64,000 nt of DNA from Legionella quateirensis (GTDB lineage Bacteria; Pseudomonadota; Gammaproteobacteria; Legionellales; Legionellaceae), in assembly GCF_001467955.1 (NCBI RefSeq), contig NZ_LNYR01000038.1, positions 83,161 to 147,160 of the forward strand, written 5' to 3'. Below the pieces are notes generated by a model that saw only the letters and a program-made list of their open reading frames with translations, was not told the DNA's origin and ran no database searches. Each line of letters begins with the position of its first letter. Position 1 is the stretch's first letter. Below are positions 27,940 through 38,611 of this stretch, one piece after another. Both the position numbers and the translations under genes were made by a program.

Positions 27940-28833
27940 ATGATGAGTTTAAAAAAGACAACAATAGCGTTGCTGATTTTAGGTAGCGGAGCATCATTTG
28001 CGGGTACAATGGGCCCCGTATGTACTCCGGGTAATGTCACTGTTCCCTGTGAAACGACTGCTTGGGATGTAGGCATAACCGCATTGTATTTACAACCAGT
28101 TTACGATGCTAACTGGGGTTATAACGGTTTTGTTGATGTAAATAATTACAGACATTGGCATGATTTTGATGGTGATTGGAACTGGGGTTTTAAACTTGAG
28201 GGTTCTTATCACTTTAATACAGGTAATGATATCAATATCAATTGGTCTCATCTGGACGCTGATACAGATCACTGGGCTTTTATCGATCAGCTGTATCAAT
28301 ATAACACCAAATGGGATGCCGTTAATGCTGAACTAGGTCAATTCGTTGATTTTAGCGCCAACAAAAAAATGCGCTTCCATGGTGGTGTTCAATATGCGCG
28401 CCTTAATACACAGGTAAATCGTCATTTAAACGGAGCCTATGTCGATGGTTATCATTCCGAGTTTAATGGTTTTGGACCACGAACCGGAATTGATATGAAT
28501 TATGTATTTGGTAATGGATTCGGTATTTATGCAAAAGCTGCTACAGCAATTCTCGTTGGTACCAGTAAATTCAATGATGCCTGTGTGGTTTGCGGCAATT
28601 CATATGGTTCTAAAAATGCGATGGTACCTGAAGTTGAGGCTAAATTAGGCGCTGATTATACTTATGCTATGGCACAAGGTGATTTAACTTTGGATGTTGG
28701 TTATATGTGGTTTAATTACTTCAACGCCTTACATAATAATGCAGCGCGAAATGTAGGACTTCCTGGTAGTTTTGAGACCGACTTTTCAGCTTCCGGTCCT
28801 TACATTGGTTTAAAATATGTGGGTAATGTTTAA
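27940..28833 (+). CDS. Legionella major outer membrane protein paralogue 1
   Basis: A 297-residue porin of the Legionella MOMP (OmpS) family. The signal peptide [21 protein letters not shown] is followed by the conserved mature start [17 protein letters not shown] with the two Cys. The rest is alternating beta-strand sequence ([47 protein letters not shown]) ending [15 protein letters not shown] 27940 aligns with the MFSLKK start of its paralogues and follows GGAGAGAG. It has an extra CVVC pair near residue 212, absent in paralogues. Family role: cation-selective porin, disulphide-linked surface antigen. Confidence 0.93.
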   Translation: MMSLKKTTIALLILGSGASFAGTMGPVCTPGNVTVPCETTAWDVGITALYLQPVYDANWGYNGFVDVNNYRHWHDFDGDWNWGFKLEGSYHFNTGNDININWSHLDADTDHWAFIDQLYQYNTKWDAVNAELGQFVDFSANKKMRFHGGVQYARLNTQVNRHLNGAYVDGYHSEFNGFGPRTGIDMNYVFGNGFGIYAKAATAILVGTSKFNDACVVCGNSYGSKNAMVPEVEAKLGADYTYAMAQGDLTLDVGYMWFNYFNALHNNAARNVGLPGSFETDFSASGPYIGLKYVGNV

Positions 28834-28869
28834 TCGGACGGTTTTTTGCAACAGATAAAATGATTGAGG

Positions 28870-28907
28870 CATCCACTTTGAAGTCAATTCAAGTGGATGT
28901 TTTTTTT
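28870..28907 (+). terminator. Rho-independent terminator after MOMP 1
   Basis: CATCCACTT (28870-28878) pairs with AAGTGGATG (28891-28899), followed by eight T. Confidence 0.85.
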
Positions 28908-28972
28908 GTGGGAAACAGAGTTGATTTGGCAGTACTAATCATTTGCACCAAACACTTATATGGAGACAAGGT

Positions 28973-29851
28973 ATGTTTCATCTAAAAAAATTGGCAGTAA
29001 CGGTTTTTCTTTTAAGCAGCAGCGCCGGTTTTTCAGGTACCATGGGGCCTGTTTGTAGTCCAGGAAATGTAACCGTTCCTTGCGAGAGCACGGCCTGGGA
29101 TGTTGGTTTAACCGCATTGTATTTACAGCCCATAGAGGATGCAGACTGGGGTTACCGCAGTATTGTACCAGTGGCCGGATATGATCATTATAATGATTGG
29201 AATCATGGTTTTGACTGGGGGTTCAAACTGGAGGGCTCTTATCATTTTAATACAGGCAATGATCTTACTGTTAACTGGATGTATTTAAATCCTGTAACTA
29301 ATGGTTATTACGGTATCGCTAATCGTACGTTTCATCATGAATTGAAATGGAATGTAATTAATGGCGAGTTAGGTCAGTTTGTTGATTTTAGTGTGAACAA
29401 GAAGATACGTTTTCATGGCGGTGTTCAGTACGCACAAATTAAAGGCAGTCTTGATAATTATAGAGGCGGTGTGTTTTTTAGTCATGCTGATTCAGAATTC
29501 AGCGGATTTGGGCCTCGCACTGGTATTGATATGAATTATGTGTTCACAAATGGACTTGGCGTCTATGCTAAAGCGGCAACTGCTGTATTGGTCGGAACCA
29601 GTCGGTTTTATGATGGGGTGTTCTTCAATTACGGCTCAAAGAACGCGATGGTTCCTGAAGTTGAAGCCAAGCTGGGCGCTGCTTATACTTATTCGCTGGC
29701 TCAAGGTGATTTGATTCTGGATGCAGGATATATGTGGTTTAATTATTTCAATGCATTGCACAATACAATTGCTATTCCTATTGGCGGGATTGAAGGTGAT
29801 CTTGCAGAATCGGGTCCTTATCTCGGTTTGAAATATGTGGGGCATGTCTAG
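28973..29851 (+). CDS. Legionella major outer membrane protein paralogue 2
   Basis: A 292-residue MOMP paralogue. I chose ATG 28973 ([14 protein letters not shown]) after TGGAGACAAGGT, the same leader as paralogues 3 and 4; an in-frame extension upstream lacks an RBS. Mature start [17 protein letters not shown]. It is more divergent than the others in exposed loops (residues about 55-75 and 105-125) while the strands [16 protein letters not shown] and [13 protein letters not shown] are kept. No good -35/-10 pair is visible in the 28908-28972 gap, so its promoter is unclear. Confidence 0.92.
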   Translation: MFHLKKLAVTVFLLSSSAGFSGTMGPVCSPGNVTVPCESTAWDVGLTALYLQPIEDADWGYRSIVPVAGYDHYNDWNHGFDWGFKLEGSYHFNTGNDLTVNWMYLNPVTNGYYGIANRTFHHELKWNVINGELGQFVDFSVNKKIRFHGGVQYAQIKGSLDNYRGGVFFSHADSEFSGFGPRTGIDMNYVFTNGLGVYAKAATAVLVGTSRFYDGVFFNYGSKNAMVPEVEAKLGAAYTYSLAQGDLILDAGYMWFNYFNALHNTIAIPIGGIEGDLAESGPYLGLKYVGHV

Positions 29852-29872
29852 ATAGCGGTATATCATCGTTCC

Positions 29873-29908
29873 AGCCACTCAGTTGAACTCATGATCAATT
29901 GAGTGGCT
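29873..29908 (+). terminator. Hairpin after MOMP 2
   Basis: AGCCACTCAGTTGA pairs with TCAATTGAGTGGCT, 13 of 14 with one G-T; the following T-tract is poor. The remaining bases to 30093 are AT-rich with nothing recognised. Confidence 0.6.
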
Positions 29909-30093
29909 CTCCATTCAAAATAATTTGATGTAAGACACAAACTATGAAAAAGAGCTAATGCGGCACCTTAAAAATAGAGCAATTCATGTTTTGTTTAACG
30001 TAGTTTAGAAAATTGACATATGCTCAAAAATTACATTACGTGCCCAAAAAAATGGTATCCCCATGAAAATATTCACTTTTTTTACCAAAATTC

Positions 30094-30122
30094 TTGACAT
30101 CTTTAAAATCAGTGCTGATACT
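30094..30122 (+). promoter_or_regulatory. Sigma-70 promoter for MOMP gene 3
   Basis: TTGACA (30094-30099), 17-bp spacer, GATACT (30117-30122); leader about 105 nt to ATG 30233. Confidence 0.75.
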
Positions 30123-30232
30123 CATATCGTTGCATGCTTCGAAGCTGAATGACGAATGCATGCTATTGACAACTCTAAAAGGTGAGTTATCAATAAAATG
30201 GGAACTCAATAATAATTTAGTGGAGACAAGGC

Positions 30233-31105
30233 ATGTTTAGTTTGAAAAAAACAGCAGTAGCTGTTCTTGCTTTAGGTAGCAGTGCAGTGTTCGCTGGTAC
30301 TATGGGACCAGTTTGCACTCCAGGTAATGTAACCGTTCCTTGCGAAAGAACTGCTTGGGATATAGGTATTACAGCCCTGTATTTACAACCAGTATATGAT
30401 GCTGATTGGGGATATCGTGAAATCGTTCGTTTTAACGGTTTTGATCACTACCAGGATTTGAATCAAGATTGGGATTGGGGCTTCAAATTAGAAGGCTCTT
30501 ACCATTTCAACACTGGAAATGACCTTAACGTTAACTGGTATCATTTGGATACAGATAACAACGGCTATTATTCTAATCTGGTTGATCATTATCGTCACAA
30601 TGACAAATGGGATGCTGTTAACGCTGAGTTAGGTCAATTTGTTGATTTCAGTGCTAACAAGAAAATGCGTTTCCATGGTGGTGTTCAGTATGCAAGAATC
30701 CAAATGGATCACAATTTTTACACCGGTGGTTTCTTCTTTGCCAACGCAAACTCTGAATTTAGCGGTTTTGGACCACGTACCGGTCTTGATATGAATTATG
30801 TATTTGGTAATGGTTTTGGTATCTATGCTAAAGGAGCTGCAGCAATTTTAGTTGGTACCAGCAAGTTCAATGATGGGCTTAACTTCGCTTATGGTTCTAA
30901 GAACGCGATGGTTCCAGAAGTTGAAGCTAAGTTAGGTGCTGATTACACTTATGCAATGGCTCAAGGTGATTTAACTTTGGATGTTGGTTACATGTGGTTT
31001 AATTACTTCAATGCTATGCACAACACAGCATCTCCAGCAGGCTTTGAAAGCGATTTCTCAGCTTCTGGCCCTTACATTGGTTTGAAGTATGTTGGTAATG
31101 TGTAA
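30233..31105 (+). CDS. Legionella major outer membrane protein paralogue 3
   Basis: A 290-residue MOMP. Signal peptide [21 protein letters not shown] and mature start [24 protein letters not shown] are, from memory, nearly the same as L. pneumophila OmpS/MompS, so this and paralogue 4 are the best candidates for the canonical, highly expressed porin. Start supported by TGGAGACAAGGC. It differs from paralogue 4 mainly in loop segments (for example [14 protein letters not shown]) and in [13 protein letters not shown]. Codon choice is visibly more uniform (GGT, AAC, TTC) than in paralogues 1 and 2, fitting high expression. Confidence 0.95.
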   Translation: MFSLKKTAVAVLALGSSAVFAGTMGPVCTPGNVTVPCERTAWDIGITALYLQPVYDADWGYREIVRFNGFDHYQDLNQDWDWGFKLEGSYHFNTGNDLNVNWYHLDTDNNGYYSNLVDHYRHNDKWDAVNAELGQFVDFSANKKMRFHGGVQYARIQMDHNFYTGGFFFANANSEFSGFGPRTGLDMNYVFGNGFGIYAKGAAAILVGTSKFNDGLNFAYGSKNAMVPEVEAKLGADYTYAMAQGDLTLDVGYMWFNYFNAMHNTASPAGFESDFSASGPYIGLKYVGNV

Positions 31106-31139
31106 TTTGTTAACTTTTTAAGAAATTTCAGCAATACTG

Positions 31140-31168
31140 TTGACTTTATTTAAGTCCGGCTGGATAAT
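31140..31168 (+). promoter_or_regulatory. Sigma-70 promoter for MOMP gene 4
   Basis: TTGACT (31140-31145), 17-bp spacer, GATAAT (31163-31168); leader about 100 nt to ATG 31272. Confidence 0.75.
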
Positions 31169-31271
31169 TTATCTAGGTACGCTCTCGATTAGAGCGAAGA
31201 ATGCGTACTGTTGCTGATTACTATTAAATTGGTAACGAACGGAAATTAATAATAAAAAAGTGGAGATAAGC

Positions 31272-32144
31272 ATGTTAAATTTGAAAAAAACAGCGGTAGC
31301 TGTTCTTGCTTTAGGTAGCAGTGCAGTGTTCGCTGGTACTATGGGACCAGTTTGCACCCCAGGTAACGTTACTGTTCCTTGCGAAAGAACTGCTTGGGAT
31401 ATCGGAATTACAGCCCTGTATTTGCAACCAGTATATGATGCTGATTGGGGATATCGTGAAATCGTTCGTGTTAACGGTTTTGATCACTTCCAAGATTGGA
31501 ATAATGATTGGGATTGGGGCTTCAAATTAGAAGGTTCTTACCACTTCAACACTGGAAATGACATCAATGTTAACTGGTATCATTTAGATACTGATAACGA
31601 CGGTTATTTCTTCGGTGCGGTCAATCATTATCGTCACAACATCAAATGGGATGCTGTTAACGGTGAGTTAGGTCAATTCGTTGATTTCAGTGCTAACAAG
31701 AAAATGCGTTTCCACGGTGGTGTTCAATACGCAAGAATCAAAATGGATCACAACCGTTACACAGGTAACGTTTTCTTCGCTAACGCAAATTCTGAGTTCA
31801 GCGGTTTTGGACCACGTACCGGACTTGACATGAACTATGTATTCGGCAACGGTTTCGGAATTTACGCTAAAGCAGCTACTGCAATTTTAGTTGGTACTAG
31901 CAGTTTCAATGATGGAATTAACTTCGCTTACGGTTCTAAGAATGCGATTGTTCCAGAAGTTGAAGCTAAATTAGGTGCTGATTACACTTACGCAATGGCT
32001 CAAGGTGATTTAACTCTGGATGTTGGTTACATGTGGTTCAACTACTTCAATGCTATGCATAACACAGCATCATTGACCGGTTTCGAAACTGATTTCTCAG
32101 CTTCTGGCCCATACATTGGTTTGAAGTATGTTGGTAATGTGTAA
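31272..32144 (+). CDS. Legionella major outer membrane protein paralogue 4
   Basis: A 290-residue MOMP, the closest copy to paralogue 3: the first 75 codons and the last 100 are almost the same at protein level. ATG 31272 ([15 protein letters not shown]) follows TGGAGATAAGC; four upstream in-frame codons are not used. Signal peptide to residue 21, mature [24 protein letters not shown]. Variable loops include [17 protein letters not shown] and [16 protein letters not shown]. Strong promoter and terminator of its own. Such a pair is prone to recombination and gene conversion. Confidence 0.95.
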   Translation: MLNLKKTAVAVLALGSSAVFAGTMGPVCTPGNVTVPCERTAWDIGITALYLQPVYDADWGYREIVRVNGFDHFQDWNNDWDWGFKLEGSYHFNTGNDINVNWYHLDTDNDGYFFGAVNHYRHNIKWDAVNGELGQFVDFSANKKMRFHGGVQYARIKMDHNRYTGNVFFANANSEFSGFGPRTGLDMNYVFGNGFGIYAKAATAILVGTSSFNDGINFAYGSKNAIVPEVEAKLGADYTYAMAQGDLTLDVGYMWFNYFNAMHNTASLTGFETDFSASGPYIGLKYVGNV

Positions 32145-32172
32145 TTTCTTATTAATTTAAGAGTTATTTTAG

Positions 32173-32204
32173 AGCCCGTCATTAAGGTGATGGGCTTTTT
32201 TTTT
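32173..32204 (+). terminator. Rho-independent terminator after MOMP 4
   Basis: AGCCCGTCA (32173-32181) pairs with TGATGGGCT (32188-32196, one G-T), followed by eight further T. It ends only 16 bases before the next ATG. Confidence 0.85.
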
Positions 32205-32220
32205 ACGTAAGGGAGTATTT

Positions 32221-33198
32221 ATGTTAAAAAAGACGACTTTAGCTGTATTAGGATTAGCAGCAAGTAGCTTTGCGGCTGCTGGTACGATGGGACCAGTGTG
32301 TACACCCGGAAATGTTACTGTTCCATGCGAAGCAAGACTTTGGGATATTGGTGTTCAGGCCCTTTATCTAAGACAAGTATATGATGCTGATAAAGCTTAT
32401 CAACATGATATTCTGCCTTTTAGGGGATTTCGTGAAGTTAATAATGAATGGGATTGGGGATATAGGCTAGAAGGTTCCTATCATTTTAATACTGGTAATG
32501 ATGCAACAGTAACCTGGGTACATTATCAAAATGATTCAAACCGGGATGGCTTTGTTGGTTTAATTCCATTTTCACAACAAGTTGCACCACTATCTTCACC
32601 TTACCGAATTGAAGATGATACCTACTTTAATCAGGTGAATCTGGTGTTGGGTCAGCATGCAGATTTTGGTTTGGTTAAAAAGATGCGTTTTTATGGTGGT
32701 TTGCAGTATGCCAGTATAGACGATAATGCAGCCTCCTATTTTTACCGTTCACCAAGACAGTTAATTCCAGCCGGAATTGGAGCTGTTTATCAATATGAAA
32801 AAACAGACTTTAAAGGGGTTGGTCCTGTAGTAGGAATTGATTATTCATATGATATTACCAGCGCATTCAGTGTTACAGCTAATGGCGCAGGGTCAATTCT
32901 TTATGGAACAAGTCGCTTTAATTACGGTTTTGCTGGTACACCTGTAGGGGCAGTATTGTTGGATCGCTATGGCAGTAAAAAAGCAATTGTTCCCAGTTTA
33001 GAAGCTAAACTCGGATTAAATTATGCTTATGCTATGGCTCAAGGTGTATTGAATATTGAAGGCGGTTATCAAGTAATGAATTATTTCAATGCCTTACAAA
33101 CAGTTGGAATTGGTGGTTTTACCACAGTTCAGGCTAATAACAGTGATTATGGTCTCTATGGCCCATATTTCGGTGTTAAATATGTAGGTAATGCATAA
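32221..33198 (+). CDS. Divergent MOMP-family porin, paralogue 5
   Basis: A 325-residue MOMP relative, longer than the other four by about 35 residues through expanded loops (around residues 95-125 and 165-190). Signal peptide MLKKTTLAVLGLAASSFAAA and mature [24 protein letters not shown]. Strands end GPYFGVKYVGNA. Start supported by GGGAG 4-8 bases upstream. No own promoter is visible between the upstream terminator and the RBS, so expression may depend on read-through past that terminator. It may serve a different solute from the canonical porin. Confidence 0.9.
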   Translation: MLKKTTLAVLGLAASSFAAAGTMGPVCTPGNVTVPCEARLWDIGVQALYLRQVYDADKAYQHDILPFRGFREVNNEWDWGYRLEGSYHFNTGNDATVTWVHYQNDSNRDGFVGLIPFSQQVAPLSSPYRIEDDTYFNQVNLVLGQHADFGLVKKMRFYGGLQYASIDDNAASYFYRSPRQLIPAGIGAVYQYEKTDFKGVGPVVGIDYSYDITSAFSVTANGAGSILYGTSRFNYGFAGTPVGAVLLDRYGSKKAIVPSLEAKLGLNYAYAMAQGVLNIEGGYQVMNYFNALQTVGIGGFTTVQANNSDYGLYGPYFGVKYVGNA

Positions 33199-33214
33199 TA
33201 GTTCAATTATTGAT

Positions 33215-33248
33215 AAAAAGCCCATTGTATATGGGCTTTTTTTTTATC
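33215..33248 (+). terminator. Rho-independent terminator closing the MOMP array
   Basis: AAAAAGCCCAT and ATGGGCTTTTT form a stem with a short loop, followed by T run. The remaining gap to 33523 (275 bases) shows nothing else I recognise. Confidence 0.85.
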
Positions 33249-33523
33249 ATTATCAAGCTGAATAGTACATGGAACAGTACTGAAGAAAGTACGTAGTGAA
33301 CATGCACTAAATGAAGCACTTCTTCATAAAAATTGATTTATTCATTTCATCAATTAAAAAACCTATGTTCCTTGATTTAAATAAACTAAATATTCCTGTG
33401 TTCAAGAGCCTTTCGTAATCTGCATATGGATCCGGATTTAACTCTAGCCATCAAGAAATTGCCACGATATAATCCATCGTCTATTCGATGTTGATGTAAA
33501 AATAATACACAGGAGTACCCCGC

Positions 33524-35110
33524 ATGAAGTTCAAGAAAATCATATTGGCCCTGGCCTGTTTATCAACCCCCTTATATGCGGAAAATGACCAACAACTTCA
33601 ACGTGAAATTCAACGTTTGCAACACCAGGCTCAAGATTTGCAGACTCAACTTGATAGATTGCAAAAGCAACTGGTATCACGTAATAAATCTCATGAACCT
33701 GGTACAGTAAAACCTGCAGCGAAAAAAAGTACTCCTCAAGCAGCTCCTGCAGCGACGAAAGGTAAGAAAAAAAGAGATAAATATTATTCAACTCATGTAA
33801 CGGTACATGCTCCTGAAGCACATCCCGAATCAATAGGGTTCTATCCAACTGCACTTGTCGCTGATGATCGGGTCGTAACGTATATTGCTGGTACTCCTGT
33901 AGTTAGCTCACCCTATTTGGGAGATCGTCCGGCGTTTGATGGTTCTGATTATATAGTCAATATTTCGAGTATCAACCGGGATATTCGCTTGATGCAACAA
34001 CGTCGACGTCTCTACAGAGCATATCAGAGTATTGGCTACCCCGTACCACAGATGCCCATTATTGCGTTGAGTGGAAAGTCAGAACCTGTAGGTGTAATCA
34101 ACAACCCCTTTAGAAGTAATACGAATGGTGATCTAACCCTGGGATCAAGTGAGCTGGATATCGCTGCTGCACTTAATCAGAATGTTGAAGCCTATATCGC
34201 TATTGCCTACGATGAGAGCCCTCCAGCAGTAGGTCCTCGAATTAATAATTCGGCATTTAATCTGAATATGGGCTTTGTGAATATAGGTAATCTGGATAAA
34301 ACTCCGCTGTATTTTACAGCAGGACAGCTGTATGTGCCTTTTGGCCGTTACTCAAGTTCCATGATCAGCGCCCCTTTAACTATGAATGTCGCACGTACCA
34401 AAACAAGACCATTTATTTTAGGGTATAAATCTCAGGAAGATAGCGGTCCATTTGCTGCAGTCTATGCCTATAGAAGTGACACTATATTAGGGAGGTCAGG
34501 AGTAGGCGGTGTAAATCTGGGATATATATTTGAATATCAAGAAGTGACAGGTGAAATTGGTGCGAGTTACATTAGTTCGATAGATGATGCGGCAGGCATG
34601 CAAAGCACGGGCTCCACTGTAGGCACCACATTTGGTGGATTTGGTTCAATTACCAACGGTAACGAAGCAGTAAGAAAAACTCAGGCCATGGATGTACACG
34701 GTAATATAGGGTACGACCGATACAATTTCACTGCTGAATGGGTGGGGGCTACCCAGGCTTTTAGGCCGCAGGATTTGAGTTTTAATGGTAGAGGCGCAAG
34801 ACCACAAGCTGCTCAGGCTGAAGTGGGCATGACATTTAGAGCATTTAACAGACCTTCATCAATTGGTCTTGGATATCAATGGTCTAAAGATGCTTTAGCT
34901 TTGAATTTACCGCAACAAAGGTTCGTTGGTGTATTCAACATATCAATATGGAAAGATACTGTTGAAAGTCTGGAATATCGACATGATATAGATTATGGTG
35001 CAACACAATTTGCTAATGGAGCAGCCCCTGCTGGATTTGTAAATCTTCCTACCCTGGGAACTGGACGTTCAGCAGATACAGTGTCAGCCCAAATCGGCGT
35101 TTATTTCTAG
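33524..35110 (+). CDS. LbtU-family siderophore porin
   Basis: A 528-residue outer-membrane protein. Signal peptide MKFKKIILALACLSTPLYA, then a coiled coil (about 22-52, repeated LQREIQRLQHQAQ heptads) and a Lys/Ala/Pro-rich linker, then a large beta-barrel ending SAQIGVYF with the usual terminal Phe. This layout (N-terminal coiled coil plus barrel, no TonB plug) is that of Legionella LbtU, a receptor for the siderophore legiobactin that works without TonB. There is no lbtA/B/C gene beside it, so it may be one of the LbtU-like paralogues of the genus rather than LbtU itself. Confidence 0.75.
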   Translation: MKFKKIILALACLSTPLYAENDQQLQREIQRLQHQAQDLQTQLDRLQKQLVSRNKSHEPGTVKPAAKKSTPQAAPAATKGKKKRDKYYSTHVTVHAPEAHPESIGFYPTALVADDRVVTYIAGTPVVSSPYLGDRPAFDGSDYIVNISSINRDIRLMQQRRRLYRAYQSIGYPVPQMPIIALSGKSEPVGVINNPFRSNTNGDLTLGSSELDIAAALNQNVEAYIAIAYDESPPAVGPRINNSAFNLNMGFVNIGNLDKTPLYFTAGQLYVPFGRYSSSMISAPLTMNVARTKTRPFILGYKSQEDSGPFAAVYAYRSDTILGRSGVGGVNLGYIFEYQEVTGEIGASYISSIDDAAGMQSTGSTVGTTFGGFGSITNGNEAVRKTQAMDVHGNIGYDRYNFTAEWVGATQAFRPQDLSFNGRGARPQAAQAEVGMTFRAFNRPSSIGLGYQWSKDALALNLPQQRFVGVFNISIWKDTVESLEYRHDIDYGATQFANGAAPAGFVNLPTLGTGRSADTVSAQIGVYF

Positions 35111-35130
35111 AACTGATCTTATTCAATACC

Positions 35131-35164
35131 GCAGTCTGTCAAAATGAATCCATTTTCAGACTGC
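35131..35164 (+). terminator. Hairpin after the LbtU-like gene
   Basis: GCAGTCTG-tc-AAAATG pairs with CATTTTCAGACTGC, with a two-base bulge. No clear T-tract. Confidence 0.5.
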
Positions 35165-35205
35165 AATAAAACTCCCGTTTAAAAATCAAAACATCCCAAG
35201 TTACT

Positions 35206-35344
35206 GGGATCTGTTGACAATTCAGTGTGTTAATTCTTCGTAAAGGCCCACGTACCGCGGCTTGTCCGCGGTATGCAGAGATCTGCTGGATGGCGCGAAC
35301 AAGCCGCGCCACGTAGGTGTTATACAGCAATTTTCAACAGACCC
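35206..35344. repeat. TGTTGACA-family palindromic element, copy 1
   Basis: A 139-bp element with ends GGGATCTGTTGACAA and TTTTCAACAGACCC and two GC-rich inner palindromes, ACCGCGGCTTGTCCGCGGT and GCGCGAACAAGCCGCGCC. Same design as the element at 46536. Confidence 0.6.
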
Positions 35345-35398
35345 TGAATAATCTGTGCTATCTTTTATCTTATATTACCCGCATAAAAGGATTAGAGC

Positions 35399-36769
35399 AT
35401 GCGAAAAACCTCTACCATGCATAGGAATATTGTTTTAAGTGATCCATCTAAAGTAGGTTCGATTCGCATGATCTGTTCCATAATGATATTTATACTTTTA
35501 ATAATCATAGGGACTCCAAAAGCAAATGCAGCAAAAATTACAGAATTAAATATAAAAGGTCCTATAGGTCCGGCAACGGTAGATTATATTGAACGCGGTA
35601 TCAACAGTGGGCAGAATGCCGATTTGATCCTGGTAATAATTGATACACCGGGTGGTCTTGACGATGCAACACGATTGATTATACAAAAATTCTTAACTTC
35701 AAAAGTTCCTATAGTGACCTATGTAAGCCCGAATGGAGCGCGTGCTGCCAGTGCAGGAACCTATTTATTATATGCCAGCACTGTAGCCGCCATGGCACCA
35801 GGAACTCAATTAGGTGCTGCAAGTCCCATCAGTTTAAGTTCTGGATTATTACAGGACAGTAACGCCAATCAAGTAACAACAACTATGAATAAAAAAATGA
35901 CTAATGATGCAGTTGCTACAATTCGCGCTCTGGCACAATTAAGAGGAAGGGATCCTGATTTTGCGCAAAATGCAGTGATTAATGCCACTACATTAACATC
36001 GATTGAGGCACATGACTCAGGTGCTATTAACTATATTGCTACCGATAAATACGATTTACTTTCTCAATTAAATGGCATAACAGTAGTGCAAAATAATCAT
36101 AAAATGACGCTCAATACGGATAACCCGCAAATTGAACAAATCAATCCTGATTGGCGAACACGCCTTTTATCAGTGATAACAAATCCGACTGTTGCATATC
36201 TGTTAATTCTACTGGGAATTTATGGTATTTTCTTTGAGTTTTTAAACCCCGGATTTGTTCTACCTGGTGTGGTTGGTGCGGTTTCAATGCTCCTGGCTTT
36301 GTATGCTCTTCAACTACTCCCTGTAAATTATGCTGGATTATTATTAATTGTTTTGGGTATGGCATTTCTTATTGCTGAAGCATTTACTCCAAGTTTTGGG
36401 GTTCTCGGTGTGGGCGGAACAATTGCTTTCGTGCTCGGATCCATCATGTTAATGAATACTGACTATGCGGCGTTTCAAATAGCTTGGTCTGCTATTTGGG
36501 CTATGGCGTTTTTGAATGTTCTATTATTCATTGTTGTTTTGGGTATGATAATAAAATCACGCCGTCAAAGGGTACGAAATGGATTGATTATGCTGGTGGG
36601 TGCAAAAGGAAGAGCATTAGGTGACATTAATCCAGATGGGCAAGCTGTAATACGTGGTGAGATTTGGAGTGTTCGGGCAAAAGAGCCCATTGCGGCAGAT
36701 AAAAATATCAAAGTGATATTAATCCAGGGCTTATTATTGGAAGTAGTAGAGGATTTAACTGCTGAATGA
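35399..36769 (+). CDS. NfeD-family membrane serine protease
   Basis: A 456-residue long-form NfeD protein. An N-terminal signal/membrane segment (about 22-43) precedes a ClpP-like protease domain with DTPGGLDDATR and the nucleophile in GARAASAGTY (Ser118). Four or more membrane helices follow (residues about 245-385), then a C-terminal OB-fold NfeDC domain (GAKGRALGDINPDGQAVIRGEIWSV, split here across residues 400-425). Partner of the slipin gene 37 bases downstream; in archaea the pair's protease cleaves the slipin C-terminus. RBS AAAGGA precedes ATG 35399. Confidence 0.9.
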   Translation: MRKTSTMHRNIVLSDPSKVGSIRMICSIMIFILLIIIGTPKANAAKITELNIKGPIGPATVDYIERGINSGQNADLILVIIDTPGGLDDATRLIIQKFLTSKVPIVTYVSPNGARAASAGTYLLYASTVAAMAPGTQLGAASPISLSSGLLQDSNANQVTTTMNKKMTNDAVATIRALAQLRGRDPDFAQNAVINATTLTSIEAHDSGAINYIATDKYDLLSQLNGITVVQNNHKMTLNTDNPQIEQINPDWRTRLLSVITNPTVAYLLILLGIYGIFFEFLNPGFVLPGVVGAVSMLLALYALQLLPVNYAGLLLIVLGMAFLIAEAFTPSFGVLGVGGTIAFVLGSIMLMNTDYAAFQIAWSAIWAMAFLNVLLFIVVLGMIIKSRRQRVRNGLIMLVGAKGRALGDINPDGQAVIRGEIWSVRAKEPIAADKNIKVILIQGLLLEVVEDLTAE

Positions 36770-36806
36770 ACCTCGGTCATAGGGATTCAATAATTCTAGG
36801 GAGACG

Positions 36807-37568
36807 ATGATGGGCGCTTTTTTGGGCGTACTAGTGATAATACTTGGTTTGCTGCTTGTTTCAGCAGTTAAGGTCTTCAGAGAATATGAACGGGGCGTAG
36901 TGTTTATGTTGGGACGCTTCTGGAAAGTGAAAGGGCCCGGTTTAGTGTTGATTATCCCTGTTGTTCAGCAGGTTGTTCGTGTTGATTTACGCACTATAGT
37001 AATGGATGTACCCAGTCAGGATGTTATTTCCAAAGACAATGTGTCAGTACGTGTTAATGCAGTAGTGTATTTTCGGGTAGTGGTACCTGAAAATGCAATT
37101 ATTCAAGTGGAAAATTATTTCGAAGCTACAAGTCAATTAGCCCAGACTACACTGCGATCCGTACTTGGACAACATGAGTTGGATGAGATGCTGTCGGAAC
37201 GAGAACGATTAAATAGTGATGTGCAGAAAATATTGGATTCTCAAACGGACAATTGGGGTATAAAGGTATCCAATGTTGAGATAAAAAGAGTAGATTTGGA
37301 TGAGAGCATGATTCGGGCCATTGCCAAGCAGGCAGAGGCTGAGCGGGACAGAAGAGCTAAAGTAATCCATGCTGAGGGCGAACTGCAGGCTTCTGAGAAA
37401 CTATTACAGGCTTCACAAGTACTTGCTCAACAGCCTCAGGCAATGCAATTGAGGTATTTGCAAACCTTAGCTGCGATTGCTGGAACAAATAATTCAACGA
37501 TTATATTCCCCATGCCCATGGAGCTGGGCGAACTATTATCCCATATGGCTTCTAAAAAAAATAAATGA
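36807..37568 (+). CDS. Slipin (stomatin/SPFH-domain membrane protein)
   Basis: A 253-residue SPFH protein. One N-terminal membrane segment (about 4-22), then [22 protein letters not shown], the SPFH core with [23 protein letters not shown] (18 residues of it shared by all stomatins) and the coiled-coil region [23 protein letters not shown]. It assembles oligomers in membrane microdomains. Located directly after nfeD, the standard pairing. Confidence 0.93.
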   Translation: MMGAFLGVLVIILGLLLVSAVKVFREYERGVVFMLGRFWKVKGPGLVLIIPVVQQVVRVDLRTIVMDVPSQDVISKDNVSVRVNAVVYFRVVVPENAIIQVENYFEATSQLAQTTLRSVLGQHELDEMLSERERLNSDVQKILDSQTDNWGIKVSNVEIKRVDLDESMIRAIAKQAEAERDRRAKVIHAEGELQASEKLLQASQVLAQQPQAMQLRYLQTLAAIAGTNNSTIIFPMPMELGELLSHMASKKNK

Positions 37569-37644
37569 TTTTTCAGAGTTCAAACTTTCGTTTGAGCAGT
37601 TTTTATGATAGAACTCTATTTTTTAGAAGCAATGAGGTTTAACA

Positions 37645-38211
37645 GTGTCAATTAAGTCAGATAAATGGATTGAGAAAATGGCGCGTGAGCATGGTATGAT
37701 CTCCCCATTTCAATCAGGACAAGTAAGGGAAAATGAAGGTGGCCGGATCATTTCTTATGGCGTATCGAGCTATGGATATGATGTTCGTTGCTCTAATGAA
37801 TTCAAGATTTTTACAAATATAAACTCCGCCATTGTCGATCCAAAAGCATTTGATGAGAACAGTTTTGTTGATGTGACATCCGATGTGTGTATCATACCGC
37901 CAAATTCATTCGCATTGGCGAGAACAGTTGAATATTTTCGAATTCCCCGAAATGTACTGACTATTTGTTTGGGGAAATCTACTTATGCTCGTTGTGGAAT
38001 CATCGTGAATGTAACACCATTAGAACCTGAGTGGGAAGGACATGTGACTCTGGAGTTTTCAAATACCACAACATTACCTGCTAAAATTTATGCAAATGAA
38101 GGCGTGGCGCAAATGTTGTTTCTGGAAGCTAGCGAAGTTTGTGCTGTTTCTTATCGTGATCGTGGTGGAAAATATCAGGGACAAACTGGTGTGACTTTAC
38201 CACGTACTTAA
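37645..38211 (+). CDS. dcd: dCTP deaminase
   Basis: A 188-residue trimeric enzyme converting dCTP to dUTP for thymidylate synthesis. Visible blocks: [13 protein letters not shown], the catalytic region [32 protein letters not shown] (Ser, Arg and Glu active residues lie within it), and [10 protein letters not shown]. Length equals gammaproteobacterial Dcd (193). The start is GTG 37645, with AGG upstream. Confidence 0.95.
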   Translation: MSIKSDKWIEKMAREHGMISPFQSGQVRENEGGRIISYGVSSYGYDVRCSNEFKIFTNINSAIVDPKAFDENSFVDVTSDVCIIPPNSFALARTVEYFRIPRNVLTICLGKSTYARCGIIVNVTPLEPEWEGHVTLEFSNTTTLPAKIYANEGVAQMLFLEASEVCAVSYRDRGGKYQGQTGVTLPRT

Positions 38212-38227
38212 GCACCAATTTGAATTG

Positions 38228-38258
38228 TTATCCCGTATTCACAGATAATACGGGATAA
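38228..38258. terminator. Hairpin between dcd and ihfB
   Basis: TTATCCCGTATT (38228-38239) pairs perfectly with AATACGGGATAA (38247-38258), serving convergent genes. Confidence 0.75.
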
Positions 38259-38299
38259 ACGATGCTTACATCGAATTGGTTCCTGGCTCTTATAAAAAG

Positions 38300-38611
38300 T
38301 TAATCATCTTCTGGCAATGGGCTCGTTGCTCGAGAGGCATCGACACGTTCGCGAAGCTCTTTGCCTGGTTTGAAATGAGGACTGTGTTTTGCTTCAGTCA
38401 CTACTTTTTCTCCAGTCTTGGGATTATGAGCATTTCGCGGTGGCCGATAATGCAGTGAAAAAGATCCAAATCCCCTTATTTCGATTCGTTGGCCATTAAT
38501 GAGCGCTTCACTCATTAATTCCAATATTCTATTTATCCCATCAGCTACTTGTTTTTCTGAAAGATGCGTCATTCGAGCAGCGATGTGTTCAATGAGTTCC
38601 GATTTAATCAT
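38300..38611 (-). CDS. ihfB: Integration host factor beta subunit
   Basis: A 103-residue DNA-bending protein that pairs with Ihf[12 protein letters not shown] start, [13 protein letters not shown] helix, and the DNA-inserting arm [27 protein letters not shown] (Pro at the tip) are diagnostic; the beta-type [10 protein letters not shown] separates it from HU. ATG 38611 follows GAGGTGG. The C-terminal tail is about 8 residues longer than E. coli IhfB (94). Confidence 0.93.
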   Translation of the reverse strand: MIKSELIEHIAARMTHLSEKQVADGINRILELMSEALINGQRIEIRGFGSFSLHYRPPRNAHNPKTGEKVVTEAKHSPHFKPGKELRERVDASRATSPLPEDD

